Notes: generated by a model not told the origin, from the letters alone. A DNA stretch of 64,000 nucleotides from an uncultured Collinsella sp. (GCA_900542635.1 UQOJ01000003.1:12558-76557); one strand, 5' to 3'; numbered from the stretch's first letter, positions 1 to 10,266 are shown. Numbers and translations are program-made.

Positions 1-1767
1 CAACTCCTCGACAGCAATCACGAACCTGTCTCACAAACTTGCTGGTATCCAGCACATAACGTAATGGACACCTTTACGACTAACGCGACCGGCACCGTCA
101 CACTGCCCGAATCGCTCATGCCGGGCACCTATTATGTACGCGAAACCTCGGCCAAAGAGCCCTATCTTGTCGGCGAAGAGATCGAGGTAAACATACCCGC
201 CGACATGAACCTAACGCCCGTTGCAATCGCCTCGTATTATGACCACGCCGCGACCGGAAACATCAGGATCGTTAAAACCGATGCCATAGACGGCAGCAGC
301 CTCGCGGGCGCCGTCTTTGAGATCCGTGCCTCGGGTGATATCGTGCGCCCCGACGGTAGCATTGCCGCGCTCGACGGTGAGACCGTCGCGACCGTCACGA
401 CGGATGAAACTGGAGAAGCACGCGCGGACAACCTCCCACTGGGATCTGGCACCGCACGCTACGAGGTTGTCGAGACTCAAGCGCCGGCAGGCTTCTTGCT
501 CGATCAGACAACCCATATTGTCGACCTTACTTATGCCGACCAGAAAACACCCGTTGTAGAAGCACGGCTTAACGTATCCGACGATTACACCAAGGTTGAT
601 ATCTCCAAGGTCGATACAAGCGGTGAGCAGGAAGTGGAAGGCGCACAGCTCACCTTATATGGTCCCGATAAAACCGAAATAGACTCCTGGACCTCATCCG
701 ACAAGCCGCACCGCGTCGAACATCTTGCACCCGGCACCTACTCGTTGCGCGAAATGATGTCTCCGCGGACCTATGACCTTGCCGAGGAGATAACGTTTGA
801 AATAAAGGATACGGGAGAAGTCCAATCCGTCGCGATGAAGGATACGCCCATCGAGATCAAAGGACAGGTCGACAAGCGTCAGGAGCTTGTCCAACCTATC
901 GGGAAGGGTCTGTTGGCCAACGGCGATGGTAAAAATCGCGCCGCGACGCAAACCAATACGGATGGACTTTTCTCCTATACCATCGACGCTCGAAACGATT
1001 CAGCTACCTGGGTTGATGAGTTCACAATTACCGATGATCTTGAGTGTACCGAGGACGATACGGCGAAATTCGTCTCAATCGAAACCCCCGTCGCCATCGG
1101 CGACCTCAACGGTCTGTGCAACGTGTGGTATCGCACGACGCCGTTGGACTCGACAGACGTCGATGAGCCGACAAACGCGACACTTGACGATGGGCACGAA
1201 AATCCTTGGCTTGAGTCCGACGAAGTAAAAGAGAGCCTGGGTGAGGATTGCCGCCTCGTCGATTACGACGGCTGGCACCTGTGGAAGGCGGATGTCTCGA
1301 CCACGGAATCCACCACACTCGAGGCGAAAGAACTCGACCTTGCGTCCAATACCGTCGTAACGGGTATTCGAATTGAATACGGTGCGGTAGCCGCCGACTT
1401 TACGACTCGAAGCGATGCGGATTCTTGGACCCGCGATGATCTCAAAGATGAGCACGACGACCTTGACGATGCCAAAGCAATCCTTGGCACAGACGCTCGG
1501 GGCGCAGTCGTACACATGCAGGCAACGTCGGCTTATACGCCCCAAACCGCACTCACCAACAGCGCACGCGTCGATCTTTGCCGCAACGGTGGCGGCGATA
1601 AACTTGAGTCGCATGACGAGGACAGCGTCATTCAACGCTGTACCCTACCGCAGGACCTACCGGCAACAGGATCAGTTCCCATCGCCGCTTGCATCACCGC
1701 GCTCCTGACCTCGGGTGCCGCAGCCCTATGGTTCGCTCGCCTTAGGTCGATCCCAAAGAAGCGCTAG
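1..1767 (+). CDS. LPXTG-anchored Cna_B-domain surface protein, 5' end outside window
   Basis: The frame is open from base 1, so the gene starts upstream of the window; 588 residues are visible. Two SpaA/Cna_B-type beta-sandwich domains are recognisable, the first with the ETQAPAGF E-box that in this family helps form intramolecular isopeptide bonds. A longer Asp/Glu/Thr-rich region with three or four cysteines follows. The C-terminus is a complete cell-wall sorting signal: LPATG, a hydrophobic helix, then a basic tail (RLRSIPKKR). The protein is therefore expected to be secreted and covalently attached to peptidoglycan or a pilus by a sortase. A class B sortase lies at 53025-54023, but nothing links the two directly. 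Adhesin or pilin role is inferred from the family. Confidence 0.85.
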   Translation, partial: QLLDSNHEPVSQTCWYPAHNVMDTFTTNATGTVTLPESLMPGTYYVRETSAKEPYLVGEEIEVNIPADMNLTPVAIASYYDHAATGNIRIVKTDAIDGSSLAGAVFEIRASGDIVRPDGSIAALDGETVATVTTDETGEARADNLPLGSGTARYEVVETQAPAGFLLDQTTHIVDLTYADQKTPVVEARLNVSDDYTKVDISKVDTSGEQEVEGAQLTLYGPDKTEIDSWTSSDKPHRVEHLAPGTYSLREMMSPRTYDLAEEITFEIKDTGEVQSVAMKDTPIEIKGQVDKRQELVQPIGKGLLANGDGKNRAATQTNTDGLFSYTIDARNDSATWVDEFTITDDLECTEDDTAKFVSIETPVAIGDLNGLCNVWYRTTPLDSTDVDEPTNATLDDGHENPWLESDEVKESLGEDCRLVDYDGWHLWKADVSTTESTTLEAKELDLASNTVVTGIRIEYGAVAADFTTRSDADSWTRDDLKDEHDDLDDAKAILGTDARGAVVHMQATSAYTPQTALTNSARVDLCRNGGGDKLESHDEDSVIQRCTLPQDLPATGSVPIAACITALLTSGAAALWFARLRSIPKKR

Positions 1768-1776
1768 CGCGATGAA

Positions 1777-1812
1777 AAAGCGGGCGAGCCAGAGGACTGG
1801 CTCGCCCGCTTT
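1777..1812. terminator. Bidirectional intrinsic terminator
   Basis: A perfect 13-bp stem (GCGGGCGAGCCAG, loop AGGA) runs from 1780 to 1809 with A residues before it and T residues after it. It separates two convergent genes and can serve both. Confidence 0.85.
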
Positions 1813-1833
1813 CAATCATGTAAATCGCCGTAT

Positions 1834-2052
1834 CTACTCTGCAGACGAAGATCCACCATCAACGATTGCCTGCTCGGACTCAGGAATCCCATCGGCACCC
1901 GTACTCTGTTCTTGCTCCACCTCTTCGCTGATTGCGGAGGCGGGGGTCGAGCCCTTCGCACCCACGATGTAGGCAGCCCCAAATCCTAACGCAATGGCAA
2001 TCAAGGTCAAAATCACGTAGACAGGCCAATGGCGCTTAATATACGAAAACAC
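1834..2052 (-). CDS. Small single-pass membrane protein, unknown function
   Basis: 72 residues. A hydrophobic segment at about residues 9-32 follows a basic N-terminus (FSYIKRHW), predicting one membrane helix with the acidic, Ser/Glu-rich C-terminal 40 residues outside. The GTG start is set by an AAGGAG site five bases upstream. It begins 21 bp after the stop of the M28-like gene, so the two are probably co-transcribed, and it may work with that protein at the membrane. No family recognised. Confidence 0.6.
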   Translation of the reverse strand: MFSYIKRHWPVYVILTLIAIALGFGAAYIVGAKGSTPASAISEEVEQEQSTGADGIPESEQAIVDGGSSSAE

Positions 2053-2073
2053 GTTGACTCCTTAGAGCTCCGT

Positions 2074-5000
2074 CTACGAACGGCGGATAACCTCGGTCAC
2101 GACCTCGGATACCGTGGCAATGTTCGTCGGGTTGACATTGTGGGGCAGGTCGTCCTCGGTACGAGCGCAAGCCAGACGCGTGCCGTCCACGCCGGCGATG
2201 GTGAGGGCTCGGCGGCTCGCCTCGAGCGCGGCATAGGCATCGGTCTTGGCATAGGGCATCTCGAGCGCGCCACAATCGACATGGAACGACTTGCACACCT
2301 TGCTGACCAGGTTCATGATGCGGCGATCGCCCTTGAGCAGCTGCTGTTCGCCCTCAACCGTCACCACCGAAAGCCTACCGGCGCCGACGGATTCAAGATT
2401 GATGAAGAATACGCCACGGAGCTTATCGCGGTGCGAAGCCAAGAAGGCCTTCATGCCGGCGCCATCACAATCCGAGGCGCCCGTTGCCACAAACCAGATA
2501 TCGTGACCGAGCAGCTCATCATCGCCCATAGAGGCGACAGCCGAGAGCATATCTTCGGAAGAAGCGCCATCGGAAGACGTAGCGCCGCCCTTCCAGCCAT
2601 CGTTATCGTCCTCGAAGTTATCCCACGAACCGATACCGCGACCGGACTTCTTGGCATCGTAATCGTCTTCGACGCCCAGCCAGTCACTCATGCTGTCCTG
2701 CTCGTTTTTCTTTTTACGGCCGAACAGGCCACCCAGGCCGCGCTTACGAGACTTGGGTGCCGCCGGGGCGGGAGCCGAAATGGTCTCGATCGGCTGCGCG
2801 CCCGACGCAACGGGCATAGGAGGCGCAACGGGTGCCGATGTGGGTTCGGGACCCTGGGCAGTAGCAAAGGGGTCGTTGACCTGGGCAGAGGGATCGGGAA
2901 GGTCGAACAGCGACGTGCGAGACGCAACGTTTGCCTGCTTCATCGACGGCAGCGACGGATCGGGGACCGAAGCCAGCGGAGACAAAGAGGGCGCAGGCGA
3001 CGGTGCCGACGCCGGATCGGGAACATTCATCTGCGGACGCGGTGATGCCTGGGAGGAAATCTGGGCCATAAGGGAATCGACCGTTTCGTCCTGGGTGGGA
3101 GCGACATCGGCAACCGTGGCACCGGAACCACTCGGGGTCGGCATGGTGAAAATCTGCGTGGAGTAAGGCCTCGACTCATCTGTCTCGGGAGCCTCGGAAA
3201 CCGCAGGCACTTCCTCCTGCTCGGCCTCGGTCGACTCATCTTGCTCGGCTGCCGCGTATTGTTCTTCGTCAGAGTTGGCCTCGACGGGCTCGTCCTCGGC
3301 GGCATCTTGGATTTCGGCAGCATCAATAGGCTCGTCATCGTCCACCGCGTCGCCCTGTTCATCGGAAACAGGAAGGGGCTCGGCAATCGCGGTGCCTTGC
3401 TTTTCAAACGTTATCGTGGAATCGAACTTCGCGGCATCAAACGACATGGTGCTATCGACGTGCTGCTGGGCCTCGAAAGACGTCGTCGCCTCAACAACAT
3501 CCGCGGACGTCGGTTGCTGGGACTCAAAGGACGTTGTAGCTTCGGCGGCGTCGACGGGCACGGACTGCATAGCCTCGTTCTGCTCGAACTCTTGCGCCGC
3601 GAGCTCACGTGCCGCCTCGGCTGCCTGCTGCTGAGCGATAGCCTCCTGCTCGGCAGCCTCGCGTGCGGCAGCGCGCTTCTCCTCGAAATCGTCGACAAAT
3701 TTCTTGCCCTTTGTAAGCGCACCCTTAAAGAAGTTGGAAGCGCTGGCGCCAATCGACGAGAACGCCGATGCAATGTCGGCATGGGGCGTTGCCGCGGGAA
3801 TCTCGGCAGAGAAATCAGTATCGCTCTCGTAAGACACGCGCCTCGGCTGTTCAACGTAATCGTCGTCAGACTCGTCCGCAACGTCTTGCACCGGCACGGC
3901 GGGAGCCAAAATGTCCAGTCCTGCCGCGGGATCGATCGCGGACACCGCCTCGGGCTCGGCAACGGCAGCGGTAACCGCGGCAGACTCATCATCCGCAGTG
4001 ACAACGGGCGCAGGCTCGGGCTCAAACGTCGGTTCCTCGCCCTCCTCGTAATCGAGCGTGCAAGACTCGGGAAGCATTCCGAGCGCACGGATGGCATCCG
4101 AACCAAAGCGGATGTTGCCGGCGGCGTTGCGATAGAGCTTGGGCTCGGGCTCGACCGCGGCAGGTTCCTCCGCCGACTCGGCAGCGGGGACCTCGTCATT
4201 GAACTCTTCGGCCTGGACAGTCTGATTCTGATCCTCGGGCACGATGGCGCCGATCAGCGTCTCGTCGGCAGACGCACCCTCAAAGCCCTCGATCTGCTCG
4301 TCGAAAGCCTCACCCTGTTCGGGCTCGGTCTGAGCGCCGGGAGCAATCGGCTGACCGAACTCGTCCTCGGCGTAGGTAGGTTCTTCGTACTCGATGGTGT
4401 TGCCGTAGTCGTTTTGCTGCTGGGCCGCGGCATACTCCGCCGCCGCACGCGCCATTTCCTCGGCACGACGCTTCTGCTCCCCAAAATAGGTGTCAAACGG
4501 AACATCGTCGGGAAACTCGTTTTCGCCCTGGAAGGGAGCAACGTTGTCCATAACGCCGAGCATAGCGGCGACAGAAGACTTGTTGCACACCGCGCCGGAC
4601 GTATAGGGAAGAATGTGGCGGTTAGAGATGATGTTTGCCGCGTTGGCAAGTGCAACGAGGGAAGCGAGGATCGCGACAATCCACAGCAGAACCTTGAGCG
4701 CGCCGGGGAGCGGCAGGATACGCAGGATGGCAACGGCAGCAGGGGCAACCGTGGCAACGGGCAACAGCTTGGCGATGAGCGCACGATACGAAGCATAGGG
4801 CTCGCGGGCGAGCAGCTCAGCACGGGGAGAGTCGTAGTGTGCGACAACGACCACCGGGCGGTTGCGCGGAGACGCGAGCGGGCCCGAGGCCTTGTGGTAG
4901 GCGATGACATTTTGGCTCACGCCCGTCTTGCCCAGGCGCGAAACCACGGGGTGGCCCGTGCGCTCGAGCACGTAAAGAACGGCGCCGACGATTGCCAGCA

Positions 5001-5250
5001 AGGTGCCGACCAAGCCGATACCACCGCCGATGCCCATCAACAGGGCGCCGGCAAACGCAAGAATACCGGTAACGGCAAATGCCAACCTACTGGGCGCCGG
5101 GGCATTGAACTCCTGAACCTCGGGATCAAAGCCGTGGTTGCGGAAGATCTGAGCGATATCCTCGGCAGCCAAGCGCTCTTCTTCGCTGCATGCCGGCGTA
5201 ATGCCGGTGTTCTGCAGCAGGTGGTTAATATAGTTCTGGGTGTTCGCCAT
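2074..5250 (-). CDS. M28-peptidase-like membrane protein with ~670-residue acidic insert, probably not catalytic
   Basis: 1058 residues from the ATG at 5250 (GGAG upstream); the frame is open 50 codons further but without a better start. Residues 1-240 contain an M28-aminopeptidase-like N-terminal half with membrane helices at about 56-93 and 165-215 and the AHYDS motif (H138, D140). Residues ~240-915 are low-complexity, Glu/Asp/Ala/Pro-rich and probably disordered. The last ~140 residues resume the M28 fold (DIWFVATGAS..., FINLESVGAG, TDAYAAL). Positions expected to hold the bridging Asp, the Glu-Glu pair and the last His read CNKSS, SD and TDA, so the two-zinc site looks degenerate. A scaffold or binding role is more likely than peptidase activity; function unknown. 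Confidence 0.75.
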   Translation of the reverse strand: MANTQNYINHLLQNTGITPACSEEERLAAEDIAQIFRNHGFDPEVQEFNAPAPSRLAFAVTGILAFAGALLMGIGGGIGLVGTLLAIVGAVLYVLERTGHPVVSRLGKTGVSQNVIAYHKASGPLASPRNRPVVVVAHYDSPRAELLAREPYASYRALIAKLLPVATVAPAAVAILRILPLPGALKVLLWIVAILASLVALANAANIISNRHILPYTSGAVCNKSSVAAMLGVMDNVAPFQGENEFPDDVPFDTYFGEQKRRAEEMARAAAEYAAAQQQNDYGNTIEYEEPTYAEDEFGQPIAPGAQTEPEQGEAFDEQIEGFEGASADETLIGAIVPEDQNQTVQAEEFNDEVPAAESAEEPAAVEPEPKLYRNAAGNIRFGSDAIRALGMLPESCTLDYEEGEEPTFEPEPAPVVTADDESAAVTAAVAEPEAVSAIDPAAGLDILAPAVPVQDVADESDDDYVEQPRRVSYESDTDFSAEIPAATPHADIASAFSSIGASASNFFKGALTKGKKFVDDFEEKRAAAREAAEQEAIAQQQAAEAARELAAQEFEQNEAMQSVPVDAAEATTSFESQQPTSADVVEATTSFEAQQHVDSTMSFDAAKFDSTITFEKQGTAIAEPLPVSDEQGDAVDDDEPIDAAEIQDAAEDEPVEANSDEEQYAAAEQDESTEAEQEEVPAVSEAPETDESRPYSTQIFTMPTPSGSGATVADVAPTQDETVDSLMAQISSQASPRPQMNVPDPASAPSPAPSLSPLASVPDPSLPSMKQANVASRTSLFDLPDPSAQVNDPFATAQGPEPTSAPVAPPMPVASGAQPIETISAPAPAAPKSRKRGLGGLFGRKKKNEQDSMSDWLGVEDDYDAKKSGRGIGSWDNFEDDNDGWKGGATSSDGASSEDMLSAVASMGDDELLGHDIWFVATGASDCDGAGMKAFLASHRDKLRGVFFINLESVGAGRLSVVTVEGEQQLLKGDRRIMNLVSKVCKSFHVDCGALEMPYAKTDAYAALEASRRALTIAGVDGTRLACARTEDDLPHNVNPTNIATVSEVVTEVIRRS

Positions 5251-5448
5251 GTGCGCTCCACATCCATAATCCGACAAATAGGCCCAATGCATGCACATTA
5301 GAACCGTATATAGTCGAAAGTATACCCCGAGCGAGCGCAAACGACCGAATTCGGGCCATCTTAACGCCCCGAGCGGACAAGGATATAGCCTAATCTCCAT
5401 ATCGGACTAAAATCATGGCAGCAAACTACCTTCTTATGCGAGGACTCT

Positions 5449-6471
5449 ATGACGGCAAGCGACGCGACCGCGACAATTAAAAAGGGAAGTTCGGAGCCCA
5501 GTTTCGATAAAACGGCTCAGCGCATCCTCAACCTTTTCTTTGTGCTCAACAGCTCCCCCGAACCGCTGACGACCGAGCAGATTGTCTTGGATTCTGACCT
5601 AGGATATGGCTCGGGCAACATCGACTCGGATAAGCGCAAGTTTCGGCGCGATCGTGACAAACTGCTCGAGCGTGGCATCTTAATCAAGGAGGTTCGCCCC
5701 GCCGGTGCGCAGGAGACCGAGGAAAGCTCGTGGACAATCGACCGCGAGCACACGTTTGCTGCAGGCGGCCTCATCACCGCAGACGACGCCGACACCCTAC
5801 TCAACGCCATCGACCAGACGCTAGCGGCCGGCTCTTCCACCTTTGCCGCGCCGCTTGCCGATATTCGCTCCAAAATTGCCTACCTCACCGGCATGTCGGC
5901 GGTGGACGAAGTACCGATCCGCCGCTCTCCCACCGTCGATGCGGTATGGAGCGCCTTTGCCGAGCGATGCGCGCTGCGATTTTTATATCAGAACGGACGC
6001 GGCGAGCAGAAAGAACGTACCGTCTGTGTCTACGGCATGTTCGAACGCGAGGGCGTGGCGTACTTCTGCGGCCTCGACAATGTCACCGACGACATCAGGA
6101 CATTCCGCTGCGACCGTATCGTTCGCGCTTGGCGTCCTTCGAAGGCCTACGCCATCCCTGCGGACTTCAATCTCAACGACTATCTGTTCTTTGAATTCGA
6201 TTTCGCCGACCGACCGCCCGTTGCAGCCACGTTCTCGTTCGCCCCTCAGACGCAGATCGATATGATCAACGGCCTCACGCGCGGGCGAGGTGAGCTCGCA
6301 CACACCGATGCGGGATGGATCTGGACCGTTGACGTGCGCGACCTTGAAGCCGCCGCCTCATTTTGCATGGCCCACGCCATGGACGGCATGAGGCCCATGG
6401 CCCCCAAATCGCTCAAGCAGGCGTGGAACCACCTCATTGAAAGGACGGTGCACGAGCATGCCCGTGCGTAA
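5449..6471 (+). CDS. WYL-domain transcriptional regulator (first of a pair)
   Basis: 340 residues. The N-terminal ~90 residues form a winged-helix region (FDKTAQRILNLFFVLNSS..., DRDKLLERGI). The middle and C-terminal part matches the WYL ligand-binding domain of PafB/PafC-type regulators (FAERCALRFLYQNG..., RTVCVYGMFEREGVAYFCGLD, RTFRCDRI). It overlaps the next WYL gene by 14 bp, the arrangement typical of PafBC-like pairs that act as heterodimers; in mycobacteria such pairs control part of the DNA-damage response. That role is inferred only. It is divergent from the M28-like gene across a 198-bp gap. Confidence 0.8.
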   Translation: MTASDATATIKKGSSEPSFDKTAQRILNLFFVLNSSPEPLTTEQIVLDSDLGYGSGNIDSDKRKFRRDRDKLLERGILIKEVRPAGAQETEESSWTIDREHTFAAGGLITADDADTLLNAIDQTLAAGSSTFAAPLADIRSKIAYLTGMSAVDEVPIRRSPTVDAVWSAFAERCALRFLYQNGRGEQKERTVCVYGMFEREGVAYFCGLDNVTDDIRTFRCDRIVRAWRPSKAYAIPADFNLNDYLFFEFDFADRPPVAATFSFAPQTQIDMINGLTRGRGELAHTDAGWIWTVDVRDLEAAASFCMAHAMDGMRPMAPKSLKQAWNHLIERTVHEHARA

Positions 6472-7375
6472 ACTCACCAGCGAGCAGAGACTCTCGCGCG
6501 CCATCGACATCATGGAGGCCCTCTACGCCGCCGGCGAGAGCGGCATGACACGAACCGAAATTTGCGGCCGCTTTGACATCACGGGAGTATCGCTCGACGA
6601 GATTCTCGAGATCGTCTCGACGCTCGCGGACCGAGAATCGGGCGCGCGCATCATCTGCGAATGCCGCGGCGAGCGCGTGGCCCTCACTGGTGACGCCGGG
6701 CGCGTGCTACCGTTGCGCCTGAGTGCCGCCGAGGGCGCCGTGCTCAACCATGAACTTGAATCGTTGGGGATCGAGCCGCAGACGGCAGCTCGGATTCGAC
6801 ATGCCCTTCTGCCCGAAGAGCTCGGCTATAACCAGCGCGTCTTTGACACCGTCAACCACGGGTCGCACTGGCAGCAGCTGAGCTGCGCCATTCAGGACGG
6901 TGTTCGTTGCCGCATCTCGTATCGCTCGATGGACGATGCGCGGCCACGCGAGCGTCTGGTCGACCCCTTGCGCATTACGGCAAACGGCGACCAAACATAC
7001 CTGATTGCCTGGGACATCGCGGTCGATGAGCAGCGCACCTATCGCATGGATAAAATCGAGGGACTCACCTTGACGGAAGACTCCGTCGTGCCTCACACAC
7101 CGGGCGTCGCATCCCTCCACGATTCCCTTGCCCGGACGCAGCGTAGCGCAAAGCTCTTGATGCCATTCGATATGGCGGAGCATCTGGACTGGGCCGGCAT
7201 CACCCTAATCGAGCGCAGCGGGGCAGACATGGCAACGGTAACCGTGCATTACGGCTCCGAGCGTTGGCTACTGAGCCAGGTAATCGCAGCGGGCGGAGCC
7301 ATCCGCATCTTGGATGACCCCGCCCTGTCAAAGCGTCTGTGCGATATGGCAAAAACCCTCGTCTGTCCGCTTTAG
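6458..7375 (+). CDS. WYL-domain transcriptional regulator (second of a pair)
   Basis: 305 residues from the ATG at 6458 (AAGGAC about 12 bases upstream); a TTG at 6437 is in frame but less likely. It has an N-terminal winged helix and a clear WYL domain (CRISYRSMDDARPRERLVDPLRI, YLIAWDIAVDEQRTYRMDKIEGL). It starts inside the end of the preceding WYL gene, indicating translational coupling and a joint PafB/PafC-like function. Its 3' end overlaps the convergent dinG gene by 4 bp, so no separate terminator exists between them. Confidence 0.8.
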   Translation: MPVRKLTSEQRLSRAIDIMEALYAAGESGMTRTEICGRFDITGVSLDEILEIVSTLADRESGARIICECRGERVALTGDAGRVLPLRLSAAEGAVLNHELESLGIEPQTAARIRHALLPEELGYNQRVFDTVNHGSHWQQLSCAIQDGVRCRISYRSMDDARPRERLVDPLRITANGDQTYLIAWDIAVDEQRTYRMDKIEGLTLTEDSVVPHTPGVASLHDSLARTQRSAKLLMPFDMAEHLDWAGITLIERSGADMATVTVHYGSERWLLSQVIAAGGAIRILDDPALSKRLCDMAKTLVCPL

Positions 7376-10266
7376 CGCCGCCGCTCGTGACGTGCGCGCC
7401 ACAGTTGCAGATAGTGACCGATCTGCGCCGATTCGATGCGCTGGTAGGAGCTCGTGGGCAGCGACGTTAAGAACTTCTTTCCGTAGCCCTTCGTCACCAG
7501 GCGCGGGTCGGCCAGAATCAGCACGCCGCAATCGGTCGACGAGCGGATAAGGCGGCCGGCCGCCTGCTTAACCTCGAGCACCGCCTCAGGCAGCGAATAG
7601 CGCGCCCAAGCGCGGTCTTCGCGCAGGTTGCGCTCGCACGAGAGCGGGTCCGTGGGGCTCGAGAACGGCAGCTTGGGAATGATGACGCAACGCAGCGTCT
7701 CGCCGCTGGCGTCAAACCCCTCCCAGAAGGCCTTAAGCGCAAAAAGCGACGAGGTCGGCTCGTTGATAAACCGGTCGCGCAGGCGACGAGGAGATGAGTT
7801 GCGCTGCTGGCAGTTGAGCTCCAGACCCGCACGGGCCATCTTGGGCTCAACGCGGGCGTACAGGTCTTCCATGTCGCGCCGATTGGTGAACAGTGTGAGC
7901 ACCGATCCGCCCATGGCAAGATGGGCGTCGACCAGCACGCGCTCGAGCGCCGTAAGATAGCTCTCGCGATCGCGCGGATCGGGGATATCGCCCGCAACGA
8001 CTACAGCCATGTTCGAATCGAAGTCGTAGCTCGAGTCCAAGTGCAACGATGAGGATGTTGAAGCACCGATGCGATCGAGACCGACCGCGTGGTTAAAGTG
8101 TTCAAAGCTTTTGGACACCGTCATGGTCGCCGAGGCAAAGATAGCCGTGTGAACCTCGGGCAGCCACTCGGTTGCCAAGGCCTCGCCAATGTCGATGCGC
8201 TCTGCGGTCATTGACTCTCCGCCGGCACGCAGCCTGCGATTGACTTGCAGCGAATACACGTAGTGTTCATCGGTGCCATCAATGATGAGCTTGAGGTTCT
8301 CGGCCAGCTCGTGCAGGCGGCGCGAAATATCGCCCAGGTCGACAACAACCTCGGGCTTGTCGGCGGCGACGGCTTGCACCAGCGCGTCGACGCTCTTGTC
8401 AGCTTGTTCCAATGCGTCGATGGCAGTGTAGGCCGACTGTAAGAAATCATGCCAGTCGTCAGATTCGCGCAGCTCGGGGCCAATCCATAGATTGGCATTG
8501 TCATAACCCCCACGGGCACGGCTGCCGAGCTCGCGAACGCCATCGAACACGTCGGCGATTGCCATGCTCGCGCGCGCAACCGTCGACGTCGCCTTGGCAG
8601 TAAGGCCCAAATAGAGCGTAGAGCCCTCGGAGGTTGCCAAATCACGGGAGACCTGGCTTAGCGCACCGGTGCTCGAGCCACCCAGGCGCTCAAACAGAAC
8701 GCGTGATTCGTCCGCCGACACCACGCGCGCCCACTGACGGCGCGCCTCGCGCTCGATAGAATGAGCCTCGTCGATTACCCAATGACGAATCGGAGGCAAA
8801 ATCCTGCCCTCGGCCGCAACATTGCGGAACAGCAGGGAATGGTTGGTGACCACCACATCGGCATGCGCCGCACGACGGCGAGCGCCGTGGACCAAACATT
8901 TATCAGGGAAAAACGGGCAGAGGCGGCGAGCACACTCGCGCGAGGCCGTCGTAAAGTCGGGGCGGTTGACGCTGCGCCACCGAATGCCAAGCGAGTCGAG
9001 GTCGCCATCGGCTGATTGGCAGACGTACGCCATAATGACCGCGACCGCCGTGAGCGTGTCCGCCGGATCGCGCTTGGTGGTAATCTCGACCTGGCCTCGG
9101 CTCATGCGCTCAAGCTTGCGCAGGCACGGATAGTGGTCATACCCCTTGAGAGCGCAAAATGACAGACCACCGTCCAGTTGCTCGGCAAGTTTTGGCAGCT
9201 CATGGTACATGAGCTGGTCTGCAAGATTGTTCGATTTGGTCGCAATACCAACCGTGATGTTGTTACGGCGTGCCGCCTCGGCAAAAGGCACCAGATAGGC
9301 CATCGATTTGCCGACGCCTGTGCCCGCCTCAATTACACGATGAGTGCCCGTGACCAGCGCATCGCGGACCTCGAGCGCCATCGCGATCTGCTCATCACGC
9401 GGCTCGTAAGTGGGATACATGCGATTGACCAGGCCACCTGGCGCATAGTCTGCCTCAATCTCCTCACGACTCGGCATCTTGAGGACCGGCAGTTCGTCGG
9501 CGTCCACCCGATCGTCGGCGCGATCGGCCTTGAGAACGTCAGTACGAGCGGCGCTGAGAGAGAAGATAGAACCAGGGTTCTGCCCTGCCAAGAATGAGAA
9601 GATAGGACGATAGGACCAAGGCACATCCGGATGCATGTCGGCTAGGCGCGCCATGAGGCCCTGGGGCAAGTCGGTGAGCGCCACGAGCAACACGCGCCAT
9701 ACACCACACAGGGCGTCGACGTCGGCATTGGCACGGTGTGATACCGAGTCACAGCCAAACAGATCGGCCATAAAAGACAGCTTGTGCGAGGCCAGGCGCG
9801 GAAGCGCGATGCGCGACAGCGCCAGCGAATCGATCCAAATATCGCTCACGTTGACGCCGCCTTTGACCGACTCGATAAATGAGCGATCGAACGTGGCGTT
9901 ATGTGCGATCACCGGGCAACCACCGACAAAATCGGCGAGAGCGGCCACGGCCTCAACGGCCGACGGGGCATCTGCCACATCGGCATTTGTAATGCTCGTG
10001 AGCTCGGTAATCTCGGCGGGAATCAGCTGTTTGGGATGCACGAAGGTATCGAAGCGGTCGACGACCTCGCGGCCCGAAAGGCGGGCCGCCGAGATCTCGA
10101 TCAGCTCATTGTCCTGCACCGAAAGACCCGTGGTCTCGGTATCGAGGACGATCACATCTTCCTCGATAAGGCCGAAGGACTGTGTTTTGGCGCGCTCGGC
10201 AAGCGTGGCATAGGAGTCGATGACAAACTGCGGCGTTCCTGACGAAACCGCGTCCTCGATTAGCAT
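7372..10266 (-). CDS. dinG: DinG-family helicase with N-terminal DEDDh exonuclease domain
   Basis: 964 residues. Residues ~15-190 are a DnaQ-like 3'-5' exonuclease (VLDTETTGL with the DxE motif, later HNATFDRS and HRANADVDA). This is followed by a superfamily 2, XPD-like helicase: Walker A GTGVGKS at about 315-321, DEAH near 499, and spaced cysteines between them (CALKGYDHYPC, CARRLCPFFPDKC) that could hold the iron-sulfur cluster of DinG. The exonuclease-DinG fusion is common in Gram-positive bacteria. The start overlaps the ddl stop by 7 bp, so the two are coupled. Probable role: ATP-dependent unwinding during DNA repair. Confidence 0.88.
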   Translation of the reverse strand: MLIEDAVSSGTPQFVIDSYATLAERAKTQSFGLIEEDVIVLDTETTGLSVQDNELIEISAARLSGREVVDRFDTFVHPKQLIPAEITELTSITNADVADAPSAVEAVAALADFVGGCPVIAHNATFDRSFIESVKGGVNVSDIWIDSLALSRIALPRLASHKLSFMADLFGCDSVSHRANADVDALCGVWRVLLVALTDLPQGLMARLADMHPDVPWSYRPIFSFLAGQNPGSIFSLSAARTDVLKADRADDRVDADELPVLKMPSREEIEADYAPGGLVNRMYPTYEPRDEQIAMALEVRDALVTGTHRVIEAGTGVGKSMAYLVPFAEAARRNNITVGIATKSNNLADQLMYHELPKLAEQLDGGLSFCALKGYDHYPCLRKLERMSRGQVEITTKRDPADTLTAVAVIMAYVCQSADGDLDSLGIRWRSVNRPDFTTASRECARRLCPFFPDKCLVHGARRRAAHADVVVTNHSLLFRNVAAEGRILPPIRHWVIDEAHSIEREARRQWARVVSADESRVLFERLGGSSTGALSQVSRDLATSEGSTLYLGLTAKATSTVARASMAIADVFDGVRELGSRARGGYDNANLWIGPELRESDDWHDFLQSAYTAIDALEQADKSVDALVQAVAADKPEVVVDLGDISRRLHELAENLKLIIDGTDEHYVYSLQVNRRLRAGGESMTAERIDIGEALATEWLPEVHTAIFASATMTVSKSFEHFNHAVGLDRIGASTSSSLHLDSSYDFDSNMAVVVAGDIPDPRDRESYLTALERVLVDAHLAMGGSVLTLFTNRRDMEDLYARVEPKMARAGLELNCQQRNSSPRRLRDRFINEPTSSLFALKAFWEGFDASGETLRCVIIPKLPFSSPTDPLSCERNLREDRAWARYSLPEAVLEVKQAAGRLIRSSTDCGVLILADPRLVTKGYGKKFLTSLPTSSYQRIESAQIGHYLQLWRARHERRR

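Noticed and set aside
3241..5301. 686-codon open frame antisense to the M28-like gene
   Set aside because: Mirror of the low-complexity acidic insert; Arg/Gly/Leu-rich composition without domains or a convincing ribosome-binding site.
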